Shown here: in pieces, positions 18,121 to 27,449 of the stretch | Layout: every line of letters starts with the position of its first letter | Numbering within the stretch: the first letter of the stretch is position 1 | Assembly: GCA_902787825.1 (NCBI GenBank) | Contig: CADAHS010000013.1 | Span: 1-53,356, forward strand | DNA length: 53,356 bases | From: an uncultured Ruminococcus sp. | GTDB lineage: Bacteria > Bacillota > Clostridia > Oscillospirales > Ruminococcaceae | Reading direction: 5' to 3' | Program-made: the position numbers and the translations under genes | The notes under the pieces: model-generated | Seen by the model: only the letters and a program-made list of their open reading frames with translations | Databases searched by the model: none | What the model was told of the DNA's origin: nothing

Positions 18121-18189
18121 GCATCATAAGGATCGTAAAATCCAAACACAAAAAGTCATAATAACAATAGAACACAGGGAGGGTTTTAA

Positions 18190-19149
18190 ATGCTTGAAAA
18201 AATCGAGAAGCCAAAGATCGAAACGCTGGAGCTTCGCCCGAACGGGACCTATGGCAAGTTTGTTTTAGAGCCGCTGGAGCGTGGCTATGGTATCACACTG
18301 GGCAACAGCCTCAGACGTGTACTGCTCTCCTCATTGCCGGGTGTAGCCGTTACATCTGTAAAGATCGACGGTGTACACCACGAACTCTCAACTATCCCGG
18401 GAGTAAGAGAAGATGTCACAGAGATCATTCTCAACCTCAAGGGATTGACTGCAAAGCTTTATGGTGAAGGACCAAAGACGATCTACATCGAGGCTGAAGG
18501 TGAATGCGACGTAACAGCCGCAGACATCAAGGCGGACTCTGAGGTAGATATCCTTGTTCCGGATATGCATATCGCAACACTTGGTGCAGGTGCAAAGCTG
18601 TTCATGGAAATAACGATCGACAGAGGTCGTGGTTATGTATCCGCAGAAAAGAACAAGAGCTATATGACCAATGCACCGATAGGTGTTATCGCTGTTGACA
18701 GCATCTATTCGCCGGTATTGAAGGTGAACTACACAGTGGACAATACCCGTGTAGGACAGATCACCGACTATGATAAGCTTACCCTTGAGGTCTGGACCGA
18801 CGGAACGATCTCAGCAAAGGAAGCTGTATCAATGGCAGCCAAACTCCTCAACGAGCATCTGAATCCATTTGTGGATCTGTCAGAGGAAACCAATGTGGTT
18901 GAGATCATGGCAGAAAAAGATGACAGGGGCAAGGAAAAAGTCCTTGAGATGACCATTGAGGAACTTGACTTATCCGTGCGTTCGTTCAACTGTCTGAAGC
19001 GTGCAGGAATAAACACAGTTAACGATTTGATCGACAAGTCTGCTGAAGAGATGATGAAGGTCAGAAACCTCGGAAAGAAGTCATTTGAGGAAGTAAAATC
19101 AAAGCTTCATTCTTTGGGTTATGAACTCAGCTCAGAAGACGATAATTAA
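18190..19149 (+). CDS. rpoA: RNA polymerase subunit alpha
   Basis: The protein has 319 aa. The N-terminal assembly domain ([22 protein letters not shown], about residues 29-50) dimerises and nucleates core polymerase. The C-terminal domain at about 250-315 has the helix-hairpin-helix DNA-binding motif ([32 protein letters not shown]) for UP elements and activators. SD GGGAGGG. Confidence 0.98.
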   Translation: MLEKIEKPKIETLELRPNGTYGKFVLEPLERGYGITLGNSLRRVLLSSLPGVAVTSVKIDGVHHELSTIPGVREDVTEIILNLKGLTAKLYGEGPKTIYIEAEGECDVTAADIKADSEVDILVPDMHIATLGAGAKLFMEITIDRGRGYVSAEKNKSYMTNAPIGVIAVDSIYSPVLKVNYTVDNTRVGQITDYDKLTLEVWTDGTISAKEAVSMAAKLLNEHLNPFVDLSEETNVVEIMAEKDDRGKEKVLEMTIEELDLSVRSFNCLKRAGINTVNDLIDKSAEEMMKVRNLGKKSFEEVKSKLHSLGYELSSEDDN

Positions 19150-19167
19150 AATAAGGAGTGAAAATCT

Positions 19168-19509
19168 ATGCCAGGCACAAGAAAACTGGGAAGAACAACT
19201 GACCAGAGAAGAGCAATGCTCAGAGCAATGGTCACCTTTCTTCTCGAAAACGGTAAGATTGAAACAACTGTAACAAGAGCTAAGGAAGTAGCTGCAATGA
19301 CCGAGAAGATGATTACTCTCGGAAAGGCAGGCGACCTCCATTCAAAGCGTCAGGTGCTTTCTTATGTAACAAAGGAAGGCGTTGCAAAGAAGCTGTTTGA
19401 CGAGATCGCACCGTCATATGACGGACGCAACGGCGGTTATACCCAGATCGTAAGGATCGGACCACGTCGTGGCGACGCTGCAGAAATGGCTATTATTAAG
19501 TTGGTTTAA
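19168..19509 (+). CDS. rplQ: 50S ribosomal protein bL17
   Basis: The 113-aa protein is near the tunnel exit. It shows the family start [17 protein letters not shown] and ends with [17 protein letters not shown]. It is the last gene of the cluster; the ecf transporter genes that often follow in Bacilli are absent. Confidence 0.98.
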   Translation: MPGTRKLGRTTDQRRAMLRAMVTFLLENGKIETTVTRAKEVAAMTEKMITLGKAGDLHSKRQVLSYVTKEGVAKKLFDEIAPSYDGRNGGYTQIVRIGPRRGDAAEMAIIKLV

Positions 19510-19520
19510 TTTCATACATC

Positions 19521-19553
19521 AAGAAGAAGTCCGCAAAGGACTTCTTCTTTTTT
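19521..19553 (+). terminator. Terminator of the ribosomal superoperon
   Basis: The perfect 12-bp stem AAGAAGAAGTCC/GGACTTCTTCTT with loop GCAAA is followed by Ts. It lies 11 nt after the rplQ stop. Confidence 0.92.
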
Positions 19554-19670
19554 ATGTCCGAAAGATCCAGGAACGGAGCTGCTGCGTGTATTGAAAAATA
19601 TATCACACAAAAAATATATCCATAGCAGCGTAATAGAGCATCAGGAAAAGAGTTTTCACTGATAATGTGG

Positions 19671-19699
19671 TTGATTTTTTGCGCAGGATATTGTATAAT
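19671..19699 (+). promoter_or_regulatory. Sigma-A promoter for the metallophosphoesterase operon
   Basis: TTGATT, a 17-nt spacer and TATAAT lie about 25 nt before the ATG at 19724. Confidence 0.75.
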
Positions 19700-19723
19700 G
19701 ATTGTGTATGGAGGAATTTTGGT

Positions 19724-20914
19724 ATGATTTTTTTGTTTTTACTTCCGCCTTATCTGGCAGTAGTGATATATATGCTGGTGAGGTTTTTTCACTGGCTGAA
19801 AAACTGCAACCACAGACTTGGATGGAAGCGAGTTAAGATACCGTTTACAGTGGCGTATATTTCGTTTGCACTTTCACCACTTCTGGCTTTCTTCCTCCCA
19901 AAGAGCACATTTGCGGTGATAGTGCGCCGTGCATCGACCTATTGGATGGGAGTGCTTTTGTACAGCGCTATGGCAGTCGGCTTGCTTGAGCTTATCAGAT
20001 TGATAGCAAAGCACACAAAACTCAGAAACACAAAGCTCTTCTCACGAGGCGGAACAGTGACCATTGGCTCGGTAATAACCGTTTTGACTGCACTTGTCTG
20101 CATCTGGGGCGGCATCAATGCAAGAAATATCAGAGTTACCGATTACAGCGTGAGTGTCAACAAAAAGTGCGAGGGAACGGACAAGCTCAATATCGTTCTG
20201 GTCGCAGACCTTCATATGGGCTACTCGATCGGCGTTAAGCATATCGAAAAAATGGTGGATAGAATAAATGAGCAAGAACCCGATCTTGTCGTGATCGCAG
20301 GAGATATCTTTGACAACAGCTACGACAGCCTTGACGATCCTGACGGGATCAGAAAGCAGTTTTTGCGTATTAACAGCAAATACGGTGTTTATGCAACAAT
20401 GGGCAACCATGATATCGAGGAAAAAATACTCATGGGATTTACCTTCTCATGGGGGGAGTCACCGAAGCTTTCACAGCAAATGCATGACTATGTTGAGAAT
20501 TGCGGGATAAAGGTGCTTTACGATGAGAGCGTGCTTGTGGACAACAAGTTCTATATCGTTGGCAGACGTGACAGGGATAAGCCCGGTACGGACGACGGAA
20601 GCAGAGCTTCGATAGACGAGCTTACAAAAGACCTTGACAAGTCAAAACCGGTGTTTGTCATAGCCCACGAGCCGGATGAATTGCAGCAGACAGCAGATGC
20701 CGGTGCGGATATAGACCTCAGCGGTCATACCCACGACGGTCAGCTTTTCCCGCTGACGCTGGTGGTGAGAAACATCTGGGAAAACCCATGCGGAAAGCTT
20801 GAAAAGGATAATATGACCAGCATCGTTACCTCGGGCGTGGGAGTGTACGGACCATTCATGCGAGTGGGAACTCGTGCGGAGATCTGTAATATAACAGTAG
20901 AGTTCAATGGTTGA
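19724..20914 (+). CDS. Membrane-anchored metallophosphoesterase (YkuE/YaeI-like)
   Basis: The 396-aa protein starts at ATG 19724, nine nucleotides after GGAGG. About four membrane helices fill residues 1-140. The calcineurin-like catalytic domain follows with all metal-site motifs: ADLHMG (about 161), GDIFDN (about 193), GNHD (about 227), HEPDE (about 315) and GHTHDG (about 334). The substrate is unknown; relatives cleave phospholipid or nucleotide-type phosphoesters. It heads a likely three-gene operon with the GGDEF-like gene and a solute-binding lipoprotein. A paralog lies at 46009-47157. Confidence 0.85.
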   Translation: MIFLFLLPPYLAVVIYMLVRFFHWLKNCNHRLGWKRVKIPFTVAYISFALSPLLAFFLPKSTFAVIVRRASTYWMGVLLYSAMAVGLLELIRLIAKHTKLRNTKLFSRGGTVTIGSVITVLTALVCIWGGINARNIRVTDYSVSVNKKCEGTDKLNIVLVADLHMGYSIGVKHIEKMVDRINEQEPDLVVIAGDIFDNSYDSLDDPDGIRKQFLRINSKYGVYATMGNHDIEEKILMGFTFSWGESPKLSQQMHDYVENCGIKVLYDESVLVDNKFYIVGRRDRDKPGTDDGSRASIDELTKDLDKSKPVFVIAHEPDELQQTADAGADIDLSGHTHDGQLFPLTLVVRNIWENPCGKLEKDNMTSIVTSGVGVYGPFMRVGTRAEICNITVEFNG

Positions 20915-20953
20915 TGGCAGCGCTGCCCCAAGCCATGAAACGGAGTGAGATAA

Positions 20954-22444
20954 ATGAAGAGCAAGGACACAAGAGCAGTCAGCAAAATAGCATCGGCAAG
21001 GCGTAAAACAGCTATAATCAGCGGAGTGATAATAGCTGTCTCGGTCATTATCACAGTGATCCTTGCTGCCTGGCTGATAATGGATCAGAATTCCGAGATG
21101 AGCCGTGAGAATATCCGCACGATGAACGACCAGCTCGGTAAGGCAGCTGTGTCAAAGCTTGATAAAATGGAGAGCGTTTCATCAAGGATATTCCAGCGTA
21201 AAAGGTTCGTCGAGTATGACGCTTCAATGTATAATCACGCCGACAGCTACGAGGCGCTGACACTTGAAAAAGAGATAGGTGACTTTCTTATCTCGATGAG
21301 CACAGTGGACAATTACAACGACTTTTTCTTCCTTTACGCAAACAACCATACAACAGGAAGGGTTTCAAGATCGGCAAGTGAGGACTTTGGCAGCGAAATG
21401 TATGCAGCTGTGAGCAACTACCTCAAAAACAGAAGCAGTCTGTGGTTCACCGGGGTAAATGACGACTACGATAATCTTTATTTTGCAAGACGTATAAATC
21501 CGGGAACGATCTTTATTGGTTCGTTGTTCACAGACGAGATGAAAACAGTCTTTCCCGACGCAAACGCAAAGCACCTCAGCTTTGCTATGTGCGATGACCA
21601 TGGAAAGATCTTTTTCTCGGTAAATAAAAGCGATGTCACCGAAAAAGCGATAGACGAGCTGAAAAAGCATTGGTCAGTCGATGAGCCGATAACTGCCGAC
21701 AGCACTGCCTATGCAGCAAGCTCAGCTTCGTGCGGAAGCAACTGGCATATCATCTCGGTGTCGGACTATTCAGAGAGAAATACCCACTATCTGCGCATAC
21801 TCATATATTGCTCGGTGATACTTCTGTGCGCAATCGTGCTGGTGCTTGTCGTGGGACTTTTGCTCTCATCGTTAAAAATGCCAAATAATATCATCTATCG
21901 TGGAGATTATTCCACCGATACTATGGATAGGCTCACAGGGCTTATTATGAATGAAGCACTCGAAAATGTCATAATCGGCAAAATGGACAGCTGCATAAAC
22001 GGCTCGACAATGGTGCTTTTGCTTATCAAGATAAAAAATTATGAGCTTATAAGCGAGAACTACGGCGAAACAGCGGTGGACGAAGCGCTGATAAAAGTCT
22101 CCTCCGTGCTCAGAGAGTTTTACGGAAAAAGCAGCACAGTCGGCAAAACAGGCGAGAACGAGTTTGCCGTGCTGGCTGATTTCACCGACTTCAACCTGTT
22201 CAAGGCACACGAGAGAATGAAGGCAAATATCAGACAGCTCGAAGAGGAACTTGATAAGCTTGAGCTTGAAAACGAGCGTGGAATGATAAGATGCGCTCTG
22301 GGTGCAGCGGTTTATCCCGAGGACAGCGAGGACTATGACGAGCTTTATGATAACGCAAAGTCCGCACTTGAAGACAGTACCCAGACCCGTGCCTGCAAGT
22401 GCAGGTTTTACAGCGACATAAAACCGCAGCAGAACAAAAAATAA
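20954..22444 (+). CDS. Membrane sensor with degenerate GGDEF domain
   Basis: The 496-aa protein has a first membrane helix at about 20-45, an extracytoplasmic region of about 230 aa (sensor-like, possibly Cache), a second helix at about 279-305 and a C-terminal GGDEF-type domain at about 320-490 (DRLTGLIMNEALE start). The catalytic loop reads TGENEF at about 398-403 instead of GGDEF/GGEEF, so the second Gly and the Asp are changed; cyclase activity is doubtful. No EAL domain is attached. Next to a solute-binding lipoprotein it may be a signalling receptor. Confidence 0.8.
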   Translation: MKSKDTRAVSKIASARRKTAIISGVIIAVSVIITVILAAWLIMDQNSEMSRENIRTMNDQLGKAAVSKLDKMESVSSRIFQRKRFVEYDASMYNHADSYEALTLEKEIGDFLISMSTVDNYNDFFFLYANNHTTGRVSRSASEDFGSEMYAAVSNYLKNRSSLWFTGVNDDYDNLYFARRINPGTIFIGSLFTDEMKTVFPDANAKHLSFAMCDDHGKIFFSVNKSDVTEKAIDELKKHWSVDEPITADSTAYAASSASCGSNWHIISVSDYSERNTHYLRILIYCSVILLCAIVLVLVVGLLLSSLKMPNNIIYRGDYSTDTMDRLTGLIMNEALENVIIGKMDSCINGSTMVLLLIKIKNYELISENYGETAVDEALIKVSSVLREFYGKSSTVGKTGENEFAVLADFTDFNLFKAHERMKANIRQLEEELDKLELENERGMIRCALGAAVYPEDSEDYDELYDNAKSALEDSTQTRACKCRFYSDIKPQQNKK

Positions 22445-22465
22445 TGAAAAAGGGGGACACAGCAG

Positions 22466-23743
22466 ATGAAAAAACTGATAAGCGTACTTATTGCAGCAGC
22501 CATGAGCGTGTCCCTTGCTTCGTGTGCTCCGGGAAGCGATGTGTATATCCAGCGATATGATACCAATTCGCATATAAGATTCAGCTGGTGGAGCAACGAT
22601 ATCAGAAGCAGCTATACCATTCAGGCTCTGAAAAAGTTTGAAAAGCAAAATGATGTCAGCGTTGATCCTGTATTCTGCGAGTTTTCGGGCTATAAGCTGA
22701 GGCTTGAAACAGACGTTAACGCAAAGGAAGTTCCGGACGTATTGCAGATGAATTACAACTGGCTTTACGAGTATTATTCGCATGATCCCGGTCTGTTTTA
22801 TGATATGAACAAGCTCAAGGACAAGATAAGACTGAGCAATTTTTCTCAACAGCAGCTGGAGCTTGGCACTATCAACGGAAAGCTCGTGGGTATCCCGACC
22901 TCGCTCAATGGGATAGATATGTTTTATAATACACAGACGCTTAAAACGTACGGTATCACCCAGCCGAGCAGTTGGGTAGATCTTATCGAGGCGGGGAAAA
23001 AGCTCAAACCGCATGGTATCTATGCAATGGAGATGGGCGAAGCATCAATGTGGCTGTGCTGCGCAGCATATGCCGAGCAGATCACCGACAAGCCGATGTT
23101 TGACAGCAGCAACCGCTTGCAGTATACCGCCGATGATTTCGGTATAATGCTGGATTTCTATAAAAAGCTTATTGAAAACAACGTTTCGCCTCGTCCGTCG
23201 AATTTTAATCATATGGATTTTTATAATGACAAAGCAGCCGGGATCGCCTGCTGGATATCAGAATCAAAGAGCTTTTTTTCCAGCAATACCGGTGTGAACG
23301 CAGCAGCTGTGAACATTTCCATCGGAGAACTTCCCGGAATAACGGAGCCTGCCCAGAGCGGCTGGTATAAAAAGCCGATGTCGTTTTATTGCATAAGCGC
23401 AAAAACCAGGGACGTTTCAAAATCTGCTGAGCTGGTGGACTTTCTGCTCAACAGCGAGGATATGGCAGAACTTCAGGGTACGGAAAAGGGTATACCTCTG
23501 AGCAAGTCTGCGCAGGAGGTGCTTGAGGCAAGGGATATGCTCAGCGACCTTCAGGCAGTGGCGGATAAGAAGATGAACGAGAATAAGAATATAAAGCTGA
23601 TGAGTCCGTATCTCGAAAATGAGCAGCTGATGAAAGCGTTTTTCTCTGCCGGTGACGATGTGCTTTATAACAATGCCGACTTAAACCAAATGGCAGCACA
23701 GATTCTTTCAACAGCAAGAAATATAGCGGAAATTCCTAAATGA
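22466..23743 (+). CDS. Extracellular solute-binding lipoprotein (family 1), no adjacent permease
   Basis: The 425-aa protein has a lipoprotein signal at 1-19 with LASC and Cys20. It has the two-lobe fold features of carbohydrate ABC binding proteins (IRFSWWSND, PTSLNGIDMFYNTQTLK, a C-terminal helix-rich lobe). The start lies 21 nt after the GGDEF-like gene. No permease or ATPase is near, so it may act as a ligand-presenting partner of the neighbouring membrane sensor, or serve a remote transporter. No terminator is seen before the T-box promoter, which starts 4 nt after the stop. Confidence 0.85.
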   Translation: MKKLISVLIAAAMSVSLASCAPGSDVYIQRYDTNSHIRFSWWSNDIRSSYTIQALKKFEKQNDVSVDPVFCEFSGYKLRLETDVNAKEVPDVLQMNYNWLYEYYSHDPGLFYDMNKLKDKIRLSNFSQQQLELGTINGKLVGIPTSLNGIDMFYNTQTLKTYGITQPSSWVDLIEAGKKLKPHGIYAMEMGEASMWLCCAAYAEQITDKPMFDSSNRLQYTADDFGIMLDFYKKLIENNVSPRPSNFNHMDFYNDKAAGIACWISESKSFFSSNTGVNAAAVNISIGELPGITEPAQSGWYKKPMSFYCISAKTRDVSKSAELVDFLLNSEDMAELQGTEKGIPLSKSAQEVLEARDMLSDLQAVADKKMNENKNIKLMSPYLENEQLMKAFFSAGDDVLYNNADLNQMAAQILSTARNIAEIPK

Positions 23744-23746
23744 CTG

Positions 23747-23775
23747 TTGACAATTCTGTTCGTCGGGTGTATAAT
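23747..23775 (+). promoter_or_regulatory. Promoter of the ilvA T-box leader
   Basis: TTGACA (23747-23752), a 17-nt spacer and TATAAT (23770-23775) match the consensus perfectly. Confidence 0.9.
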
Positions 23776-23781
23776 TCTATT

Positions 23782-24033
23782 ATATTGAAAATGGCTGTGA
23801 CGGAAAAGGTGCTTGGGCAGCTGACTTTCAGAGAGTAGCGGGTAGGTGCGACGCTATAAGCAGAGCCTTTGCAGGATCATTCCCGAGTCGGTCGGCTGAA
23901 ATCAGAGTAAGCGGACACGGTAACTCACCGTTAAAGAGTTTGAGCGGCACAGACTTGTGGCAAGTTTGTGCAATCAGAGTGGTAACACGGAGAATTTTTG
24001 TCTTCGCCTCTGCTAATAGAGGCGAATTTTTTG
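23782..24033 (+). promoter_or_regulatory. T-box riboswitch, Ile specifier, upstream of ilvA
   Basis: Stem I pairs CAGCTGACT (23818-23826) with GGTCGGCTG (23890-23898). The AGAGAG motif (23830-23835) and the UAGCG/CGCUA apical hairpin with a GGUGCGA loop are present. ATC (23901-23903) in CTGAAATCA is read as the specifier, consistent with tRNA-Ile. The T-box AGAGTGGTAACACGG is at 23976-23990. The terminator TTCGCCTC/GAGGCGAA (24003-24026) has six Ts. Uncharged tRNA-Ile should favour the antiterminator and ilvA expression. A one-base shift in the specifier register (TCA) cannot be fully excluded. Confidence 0.88.
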
Positions 24034-24089
24034 TTTTATTATGGCTTGTTTTGTAAACTGCAAACAGAGTCTATCCAACGTTGAGATCA

Positions 24090-24200
24090 AAAGATAATTA
24101 GGATCAAGAGGCAAGAGATCGTCTGCCAAAGGCAGACACCTTGTCTTGCATCTGAAAAGCGAAGCGCTCTTGCTTCAGAAAGCTGAGCTCAGATCAAAGC
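24090..24200. repeat. Short palindromic repeat element (GAGGCAAGA family) in the ilvA leader
   Basis: It holds GAGGCAAGAG..., a GTCTGCC/GGCAGAC hairpin, and a tail CTGAAAAGCGAAGCGCTCTTGCTTC that matches the repeats at 47257 and 47429. It lies between the T-box terminator and the ilvA SD. Confidence 0.6.
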
Positions 24201-24262
24201 ATCAGTTTTTTCATAGATCAATATTATATGATAAAATAAATCTAAAGAAGAGGTTGGAAGTT

Positions 24263-25465
24263 ATGCTGACATTAGACAAGGTATATGACGCATCAAGGGT
24301 GCTCAAGGAGGTAGTAAGACCGACAGCGTGCATCTATGCGCCAAAGGTAAACGAGGGAGTTAATACATTCCTCAAAACAGAAAATTTACAGGTAACGGGT
24401 TCGTTCAAGGTCAGAGGTGCATATTACAAGATATCACAGCTCTCTGAGGAGGAAAAGAGCCACGGCGTAATTGCCTGCTCTGCGGGAAACCATGCGCAGG
24501 GTGTTGCACTTGCAGCGCAGAAAAGCGGTATAAAGGCTGTTATCTGCCTGCCTGACGGCGCACCTATCTCAAAGGTCGAGGCAACAAGGAGCTATGGCGC
24601 AGAGATATGCCTTGTTCCCGGTGTTTATGACGATGCCTATGCCGAGGCTATCAGGCAGCGTGACGAAAAGGGCTACACGTTTGTCCACCCGTTTGACGAT
24701 GAAAATGTTATCGCAGGTCAGGGAACTATCGGACTTGAAATATACAACGAGCTTCAGGACGTTGACGTTGTGGTAGTTCCTGTCGGCGGCGGCGGACTTA
24801 TCTCGGGCGTTGCTTTCGCAATAAAGCAGTTAAAGCCGTCTGTGAGAGTCTATGGCGTTCAGGCAGAGGGTGCGCCGTCTATGAAAAAGAGTCTTGCTGA
24901 GGATAAGATACTTTGCCTTGACAACGTCCATACTATCGCCGACGGTATACAGGTGAAGGAGCCGGGTGAGAATACATTTGAATACTGCAAAAAGTATGTT
25001 GACGGCATCGTTACTGTTTCTGACGATGAGATCTCATCTGCGATACTGCACCTGATAGAAAAGCAGAAGCTCATTGCAGAGGGCGCAGGCGCTACACCTG
25101 TTGCCGCAGTTATGTTTGACAAGATACCCGACATCAAGGGCAAAAACGTTGTCTGCGTGGTTTCGGGCGGAAATATCGACGTTACAATTCTTTCAAGAGT
25201 TATCAAGAGAGGTCTGCTCAAGTCCGGCAGATCTGATACGCTCACCATTCAGCTTGAGGATAAGCCGGGTCAGCTCAAGGGCGTTTCAGCTATCATCTCT
25301 GATCTTGGCGGAAATGTCGTTTCTATCCACCACGAAAGAGCGAGCGAGGACAGCGACATCACCGAGTGCCTGCTTCGTCTGGTGCTTGAAACGAGAAACT
25401 ATGAACACATCAAGCAGATAAGAAAAGCACTTGCTGACAAGGGATTTAAAATCGTAAATAAATAA
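24263..25465 (+). CDS. ilvA: Threonine ammonia-lyase
   Basis: The 400-aa PLP enzyme converts threonine to 2-oxobutanoate and ammonia, the first committed step to isoleucine. PLP Lys49 lies in GSFKVRG; SAGNHAQG (73-80) and the phosphate loop GGGGLISG (175-182) are present. A single ACT-type regulatory domain fills about 325-400 (LTIQLEDKPGQLKGVSA). The start is ATG 24263; longer in-frame starts from 24146 encode repeat sequence. The Ile T-box and the downstream ridA support a biosynthetic role despite the short form often called catabolic. Confidence 0.95.
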   Translation: MLTLDKVYDASRVLKEVVRPTACIYAPKVNEGVNTFLKTENLQVTGSFKVRGAYYKISQLSEEEKSHGVIACSAGNHAQGVALAAQKSGIKAVICLPDGAPISKVEATRSYGAEICLVPGVYDDAYAEAIRQRDEKGYTFVHPFDDENVIAGQGTIGLEIYNELQDVDVVVVPVGGGGLISGVAFAIKQLKPSVRVYGVQAEGAPSMKKSLAEDKILCLDNVHTIADGIQVKEPGENTFEYCKKYVDGIVTVSDDEISSAILHLIEKQKLIAEGAGATPVAAVMFDKIPDIKGKNVVCVVSGGNIDVTILSRVIKRGLLKSGRSDTLTIQLEDKPGQLKGVSAIISDLGGNVVSIHHERASEDSDITECLLRLVLETRNYEHIKQIRKALADKGFKIVNK

Positions 25466-25484
25466 AATAAAGGAGTAATGTAAA

Positions 25485-25859
25485 ATGGCAGAAACGATCT
25501 ACACAAAAAATGCGCCCGACGCTATCGGACCTTATTCGCAGGCAAAGGTAGTCGGAAATCTCGTTTTCACATCGGGACAGATAGCTATTAATCCTGCAAC
25601 GGGAAACGTTGAGGCAACAACTATCGAGGAGCAGACACATCAGGTCTGCAAGAACCTCAAAAATCTGCTCGAGGCAGCAGGCAGCGACATCAGCAAGGCT
25701 GTCAAGACAGTTTGCTTCCTCAAGAATATGTCCGACTTTGCAGCGTTCAACGGCGTTTACGGCGAGTACTTCACCTCAAAGCCTGCACGCAGCTGCGTAG
25801 CAGTAAAGGAGCTTCCAAAGGACGTTCTTGTTGAGGTAGAGGTTATAGCAGAGATCTGA
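25485..25859 (+). CDS. ridA: RidA family reactive imine deaminase
   Basis: The 124-aa protein hydrolyses 2-aminocrotonate/iminobutanoate released by IlvA. The family signatures IGPYSQA (residues 15-21), FTSGQI (31-36) and the Arg in ARSCVAVKELPKDVLVEVE (about 101-119) are intact. It lies 19 nt after ilvA and shares its T-box. Confidence 0.96.
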   Translation: MAETIYTKNAPDAIGPYSQAKVVGNLVFTSGQIAINPATGNVEATTIEEQTHQVCKNLKNLLEAAGSDISKAVKTVCFLKNMSDFAAFNGVYGEYFTSKPARSCVAVKELPKDVLVEVEVIAEI

Positions 25860-25882
25860 TAAACCCAACTTAGCAAAAAAAT

Positions 25883-25921
25883 AACAGACAGTGCTTTTTG
25901 ATAAGCATTGTCTGTTTTCTT
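25883..25921 (+). terminator. Terminator of ilvA-ridA
   Basis: A 14-bp stem, AACAGACAGTGCTT/AAGCATTGTCTGTT with one G-U pair and loop TTTGAT, is followed by TT and further Ts. Confidence 0.9.
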
Positions 25922-25995
25922 TTCAATGCAAGTTTTCGGGTTCAAAACTAATAGAAAGTGATGAAATGTAGTATTGTATGACGTATTGATGTATC

Positions 25996-26166
25996 ATTGA
26001 GAAAAGCTCTCTTGAAAAGAATTATCTCCGAACTCTCTCGGGACTCTTACTCATTTTTCGTTACAGGGGACCATTAGTTTTTTAAGTCCCCTGTGGCGAA
26101 AAATCAATAAAAGGTTTCTGAAAAGGGTTTGGGGAAAACTCTTCTCGAAAAGAGTTTTCCCCAATA
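25996..26166 (-). repeat. Mosaic hairpin element, copy a
   Basis: Read on the minus strand it starts TTATTGGGGAAAACTCTTTT and contains TTCAGAAACCTTTTATTGATT, a core palindrome (26053-26104; arms CAGGGGAC/GTCCCCTG inside ATTTTTCG/CGAAAAAT), then GAGAGAGTTCGGAGATAATT and CTTTTCAAGAGAGC. A second hairpin (26129-26164) directly follows the minus-strand gene and should terminate it. Related copies are at 33213, 36320 and 50223. Confidence 0.75.
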
Positions 26167-26180
26167 AAACGTCGATGTTA

Positions 26181-27449
26181 TTACAGCCTTGCATTTGCAA
26201 GCATAAGCTTTATGCGGTTTTCCTGGTTTACCTTTGTTGCACCCGGGTCATAGTCGATAGCAACGATGTTCGCGTTCGGGTACGCCTTCTTGATTACACG
26301 CGCACTGCCCTTTGCAACGATGTGGTTCGGCAGGCAGCCAAACGGCTGGGTGCAGATGATGTTCTCTGTGCCTGTTTCGGCAAGCGCAGCCATTTCTGCG
26401 GTGATAAGCCAGCCCTCGCCCATCTTTACGCCCTGGTGGATGTACTTGTCGGCGCACTTGCGCAGATGCTCAAAATCGTGCGGCGGCTGGAAAACTCCAT
26501 GCTCCTCAATGACCTTTATCTGCTGCTTCTGGAACTTGTAAAGGATATCGTATCCAATAGTGTACAGCACTGTTGACTTGTCAAATATGCCGTACAGCAG
26601 CCTATCGTTTATCGGGTCAGAGGCGCAGTAAAGCACAAAGTCAAGCAGACCCGGGACATTCGGCTCGCAGCCCTCCTCAAGCAGAAACTCGTTGAGGTGG
26701 TTGTTTGCAAGCGGTGAGTATTTTACATATATCTCGCCGACTATGCCGACCTTAGGCTTTTTCTCACTTGTTCTTTCAAGCGCCGCAAAGTCACGCAGCA
26801 TAGCCTTGTAGATGCGCTTTGTGTGGGTGTAGCCTGTCTTGGTGTCAAACAGCTTGCCCATTCTGTGCTGCCAGCGTGCGAGGAGTCTGTCAGTTGAACC
26901 TTCAACGACCTCGTAGGGCTTGCACTGGTTGTAAAGCAGCATCAGCATATCGCCGTAAAGCACAGCATAGATAAGCCGCAAAGCGATAGCCGGAGTCATT
27001 GGAAAAGCCGGATTCTTTTCAAGTCCGCTGAAGTTGAGCGACAGCACAGGCACCTGTGGGAACTGACTTGAAACAGCCTTTCTTATAAGGTGTATATAGT
27101 TTGATGCACGGCAGCCGCCGCCTGTCTGGGACATTATCAATGCAGTCTTATTAAGATCGTACTTTCCGCTTTTGAGAGCGTCCATAAACTGTCCGATAAC
27201 GATAAGAGCAGGGTAGCAGGTGTCGTTGTGGGTGTTTTTCAGTCCCTCGTCGATGACATTTCGTGAGGAGTTTGTGAGCAGCTCCATCTTGTAGCCATAC
27301 TTCTCGTAGATCTTGATTATCAGCTTGAAATGGATAGGAAGCATATCCGGCACAAGTATCGTGTAGTCCTTTTTCATATCCTCGGTGAAAAAGGTCTTAT
27401 GCACTCTTTTTGAAGGTTCAGGCTTAGCCTGCTTATTTTTATCCGGCAT
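26181..27449 (-). CDS. 2-hydroxyglutaryl-CoA dehydratase D-component-like protein
   Basis: The 422-aa protein starts at ATG 27449, eight nucleotides after AAGGAGG; an upstream ATG at 27473 lacks this spacing. It resembles the C-terminal HgdB-type part of the large activase proteins. Conserved Cys stand in THNDTCYPALIVIGQ, SQTGGGCRASNYI and CTQPFGCLPNHI and are candidates for a [4Fe-4S] or double-cubane cluster. It overlaps the activase gene by 11 nt, implying coupled synthesis. The substrate is unknown. Confidence 0.8.
   Translation of the reverse strand: MPDKNKQAKPEPSKRVHKTFFTEDMKKDYTILVPDMLPIHFKLIIKIYEKYGYKMELLTNSSRNVIDEGLKNTHNDTCYPALIVIGQFMDALKSGKYDLNKTALIMSQTGGGCRASNYIHLIRKAVSSQFPQVPVLSLNFSGLEKNPAFPMTPAIALRLIYAVLYGDMLMLLYNQCKPYEVVEGSTDRLLARWQHRMGKLFDTKTGYTHTKRIYKAMLRDFAALERTSEKKPKVGIVGEIYVKYSPLANNHLNEFLLEEGCEPNVPGLLDFVLYCASDPINDRLLYGIFDKSTVLYTIGYDILYKFQKQQIKVIEEHGVFQPPHDFEHLRKCADKYIHQGVKMGEGWLITAEMAALAETGTENIICTQPFGCLPNHIVAKGSARVIKKAYPNANIVAIDYDPGATKVNQENRIKLMLANARL

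Noticed and set aside
21872-23014. 380-aa minus-strand ORF
   Set aside because: It is antisense to the GGDEF-like and solute-binding genes, has no SD and no domain pattern; it is a codon-bias shadow.
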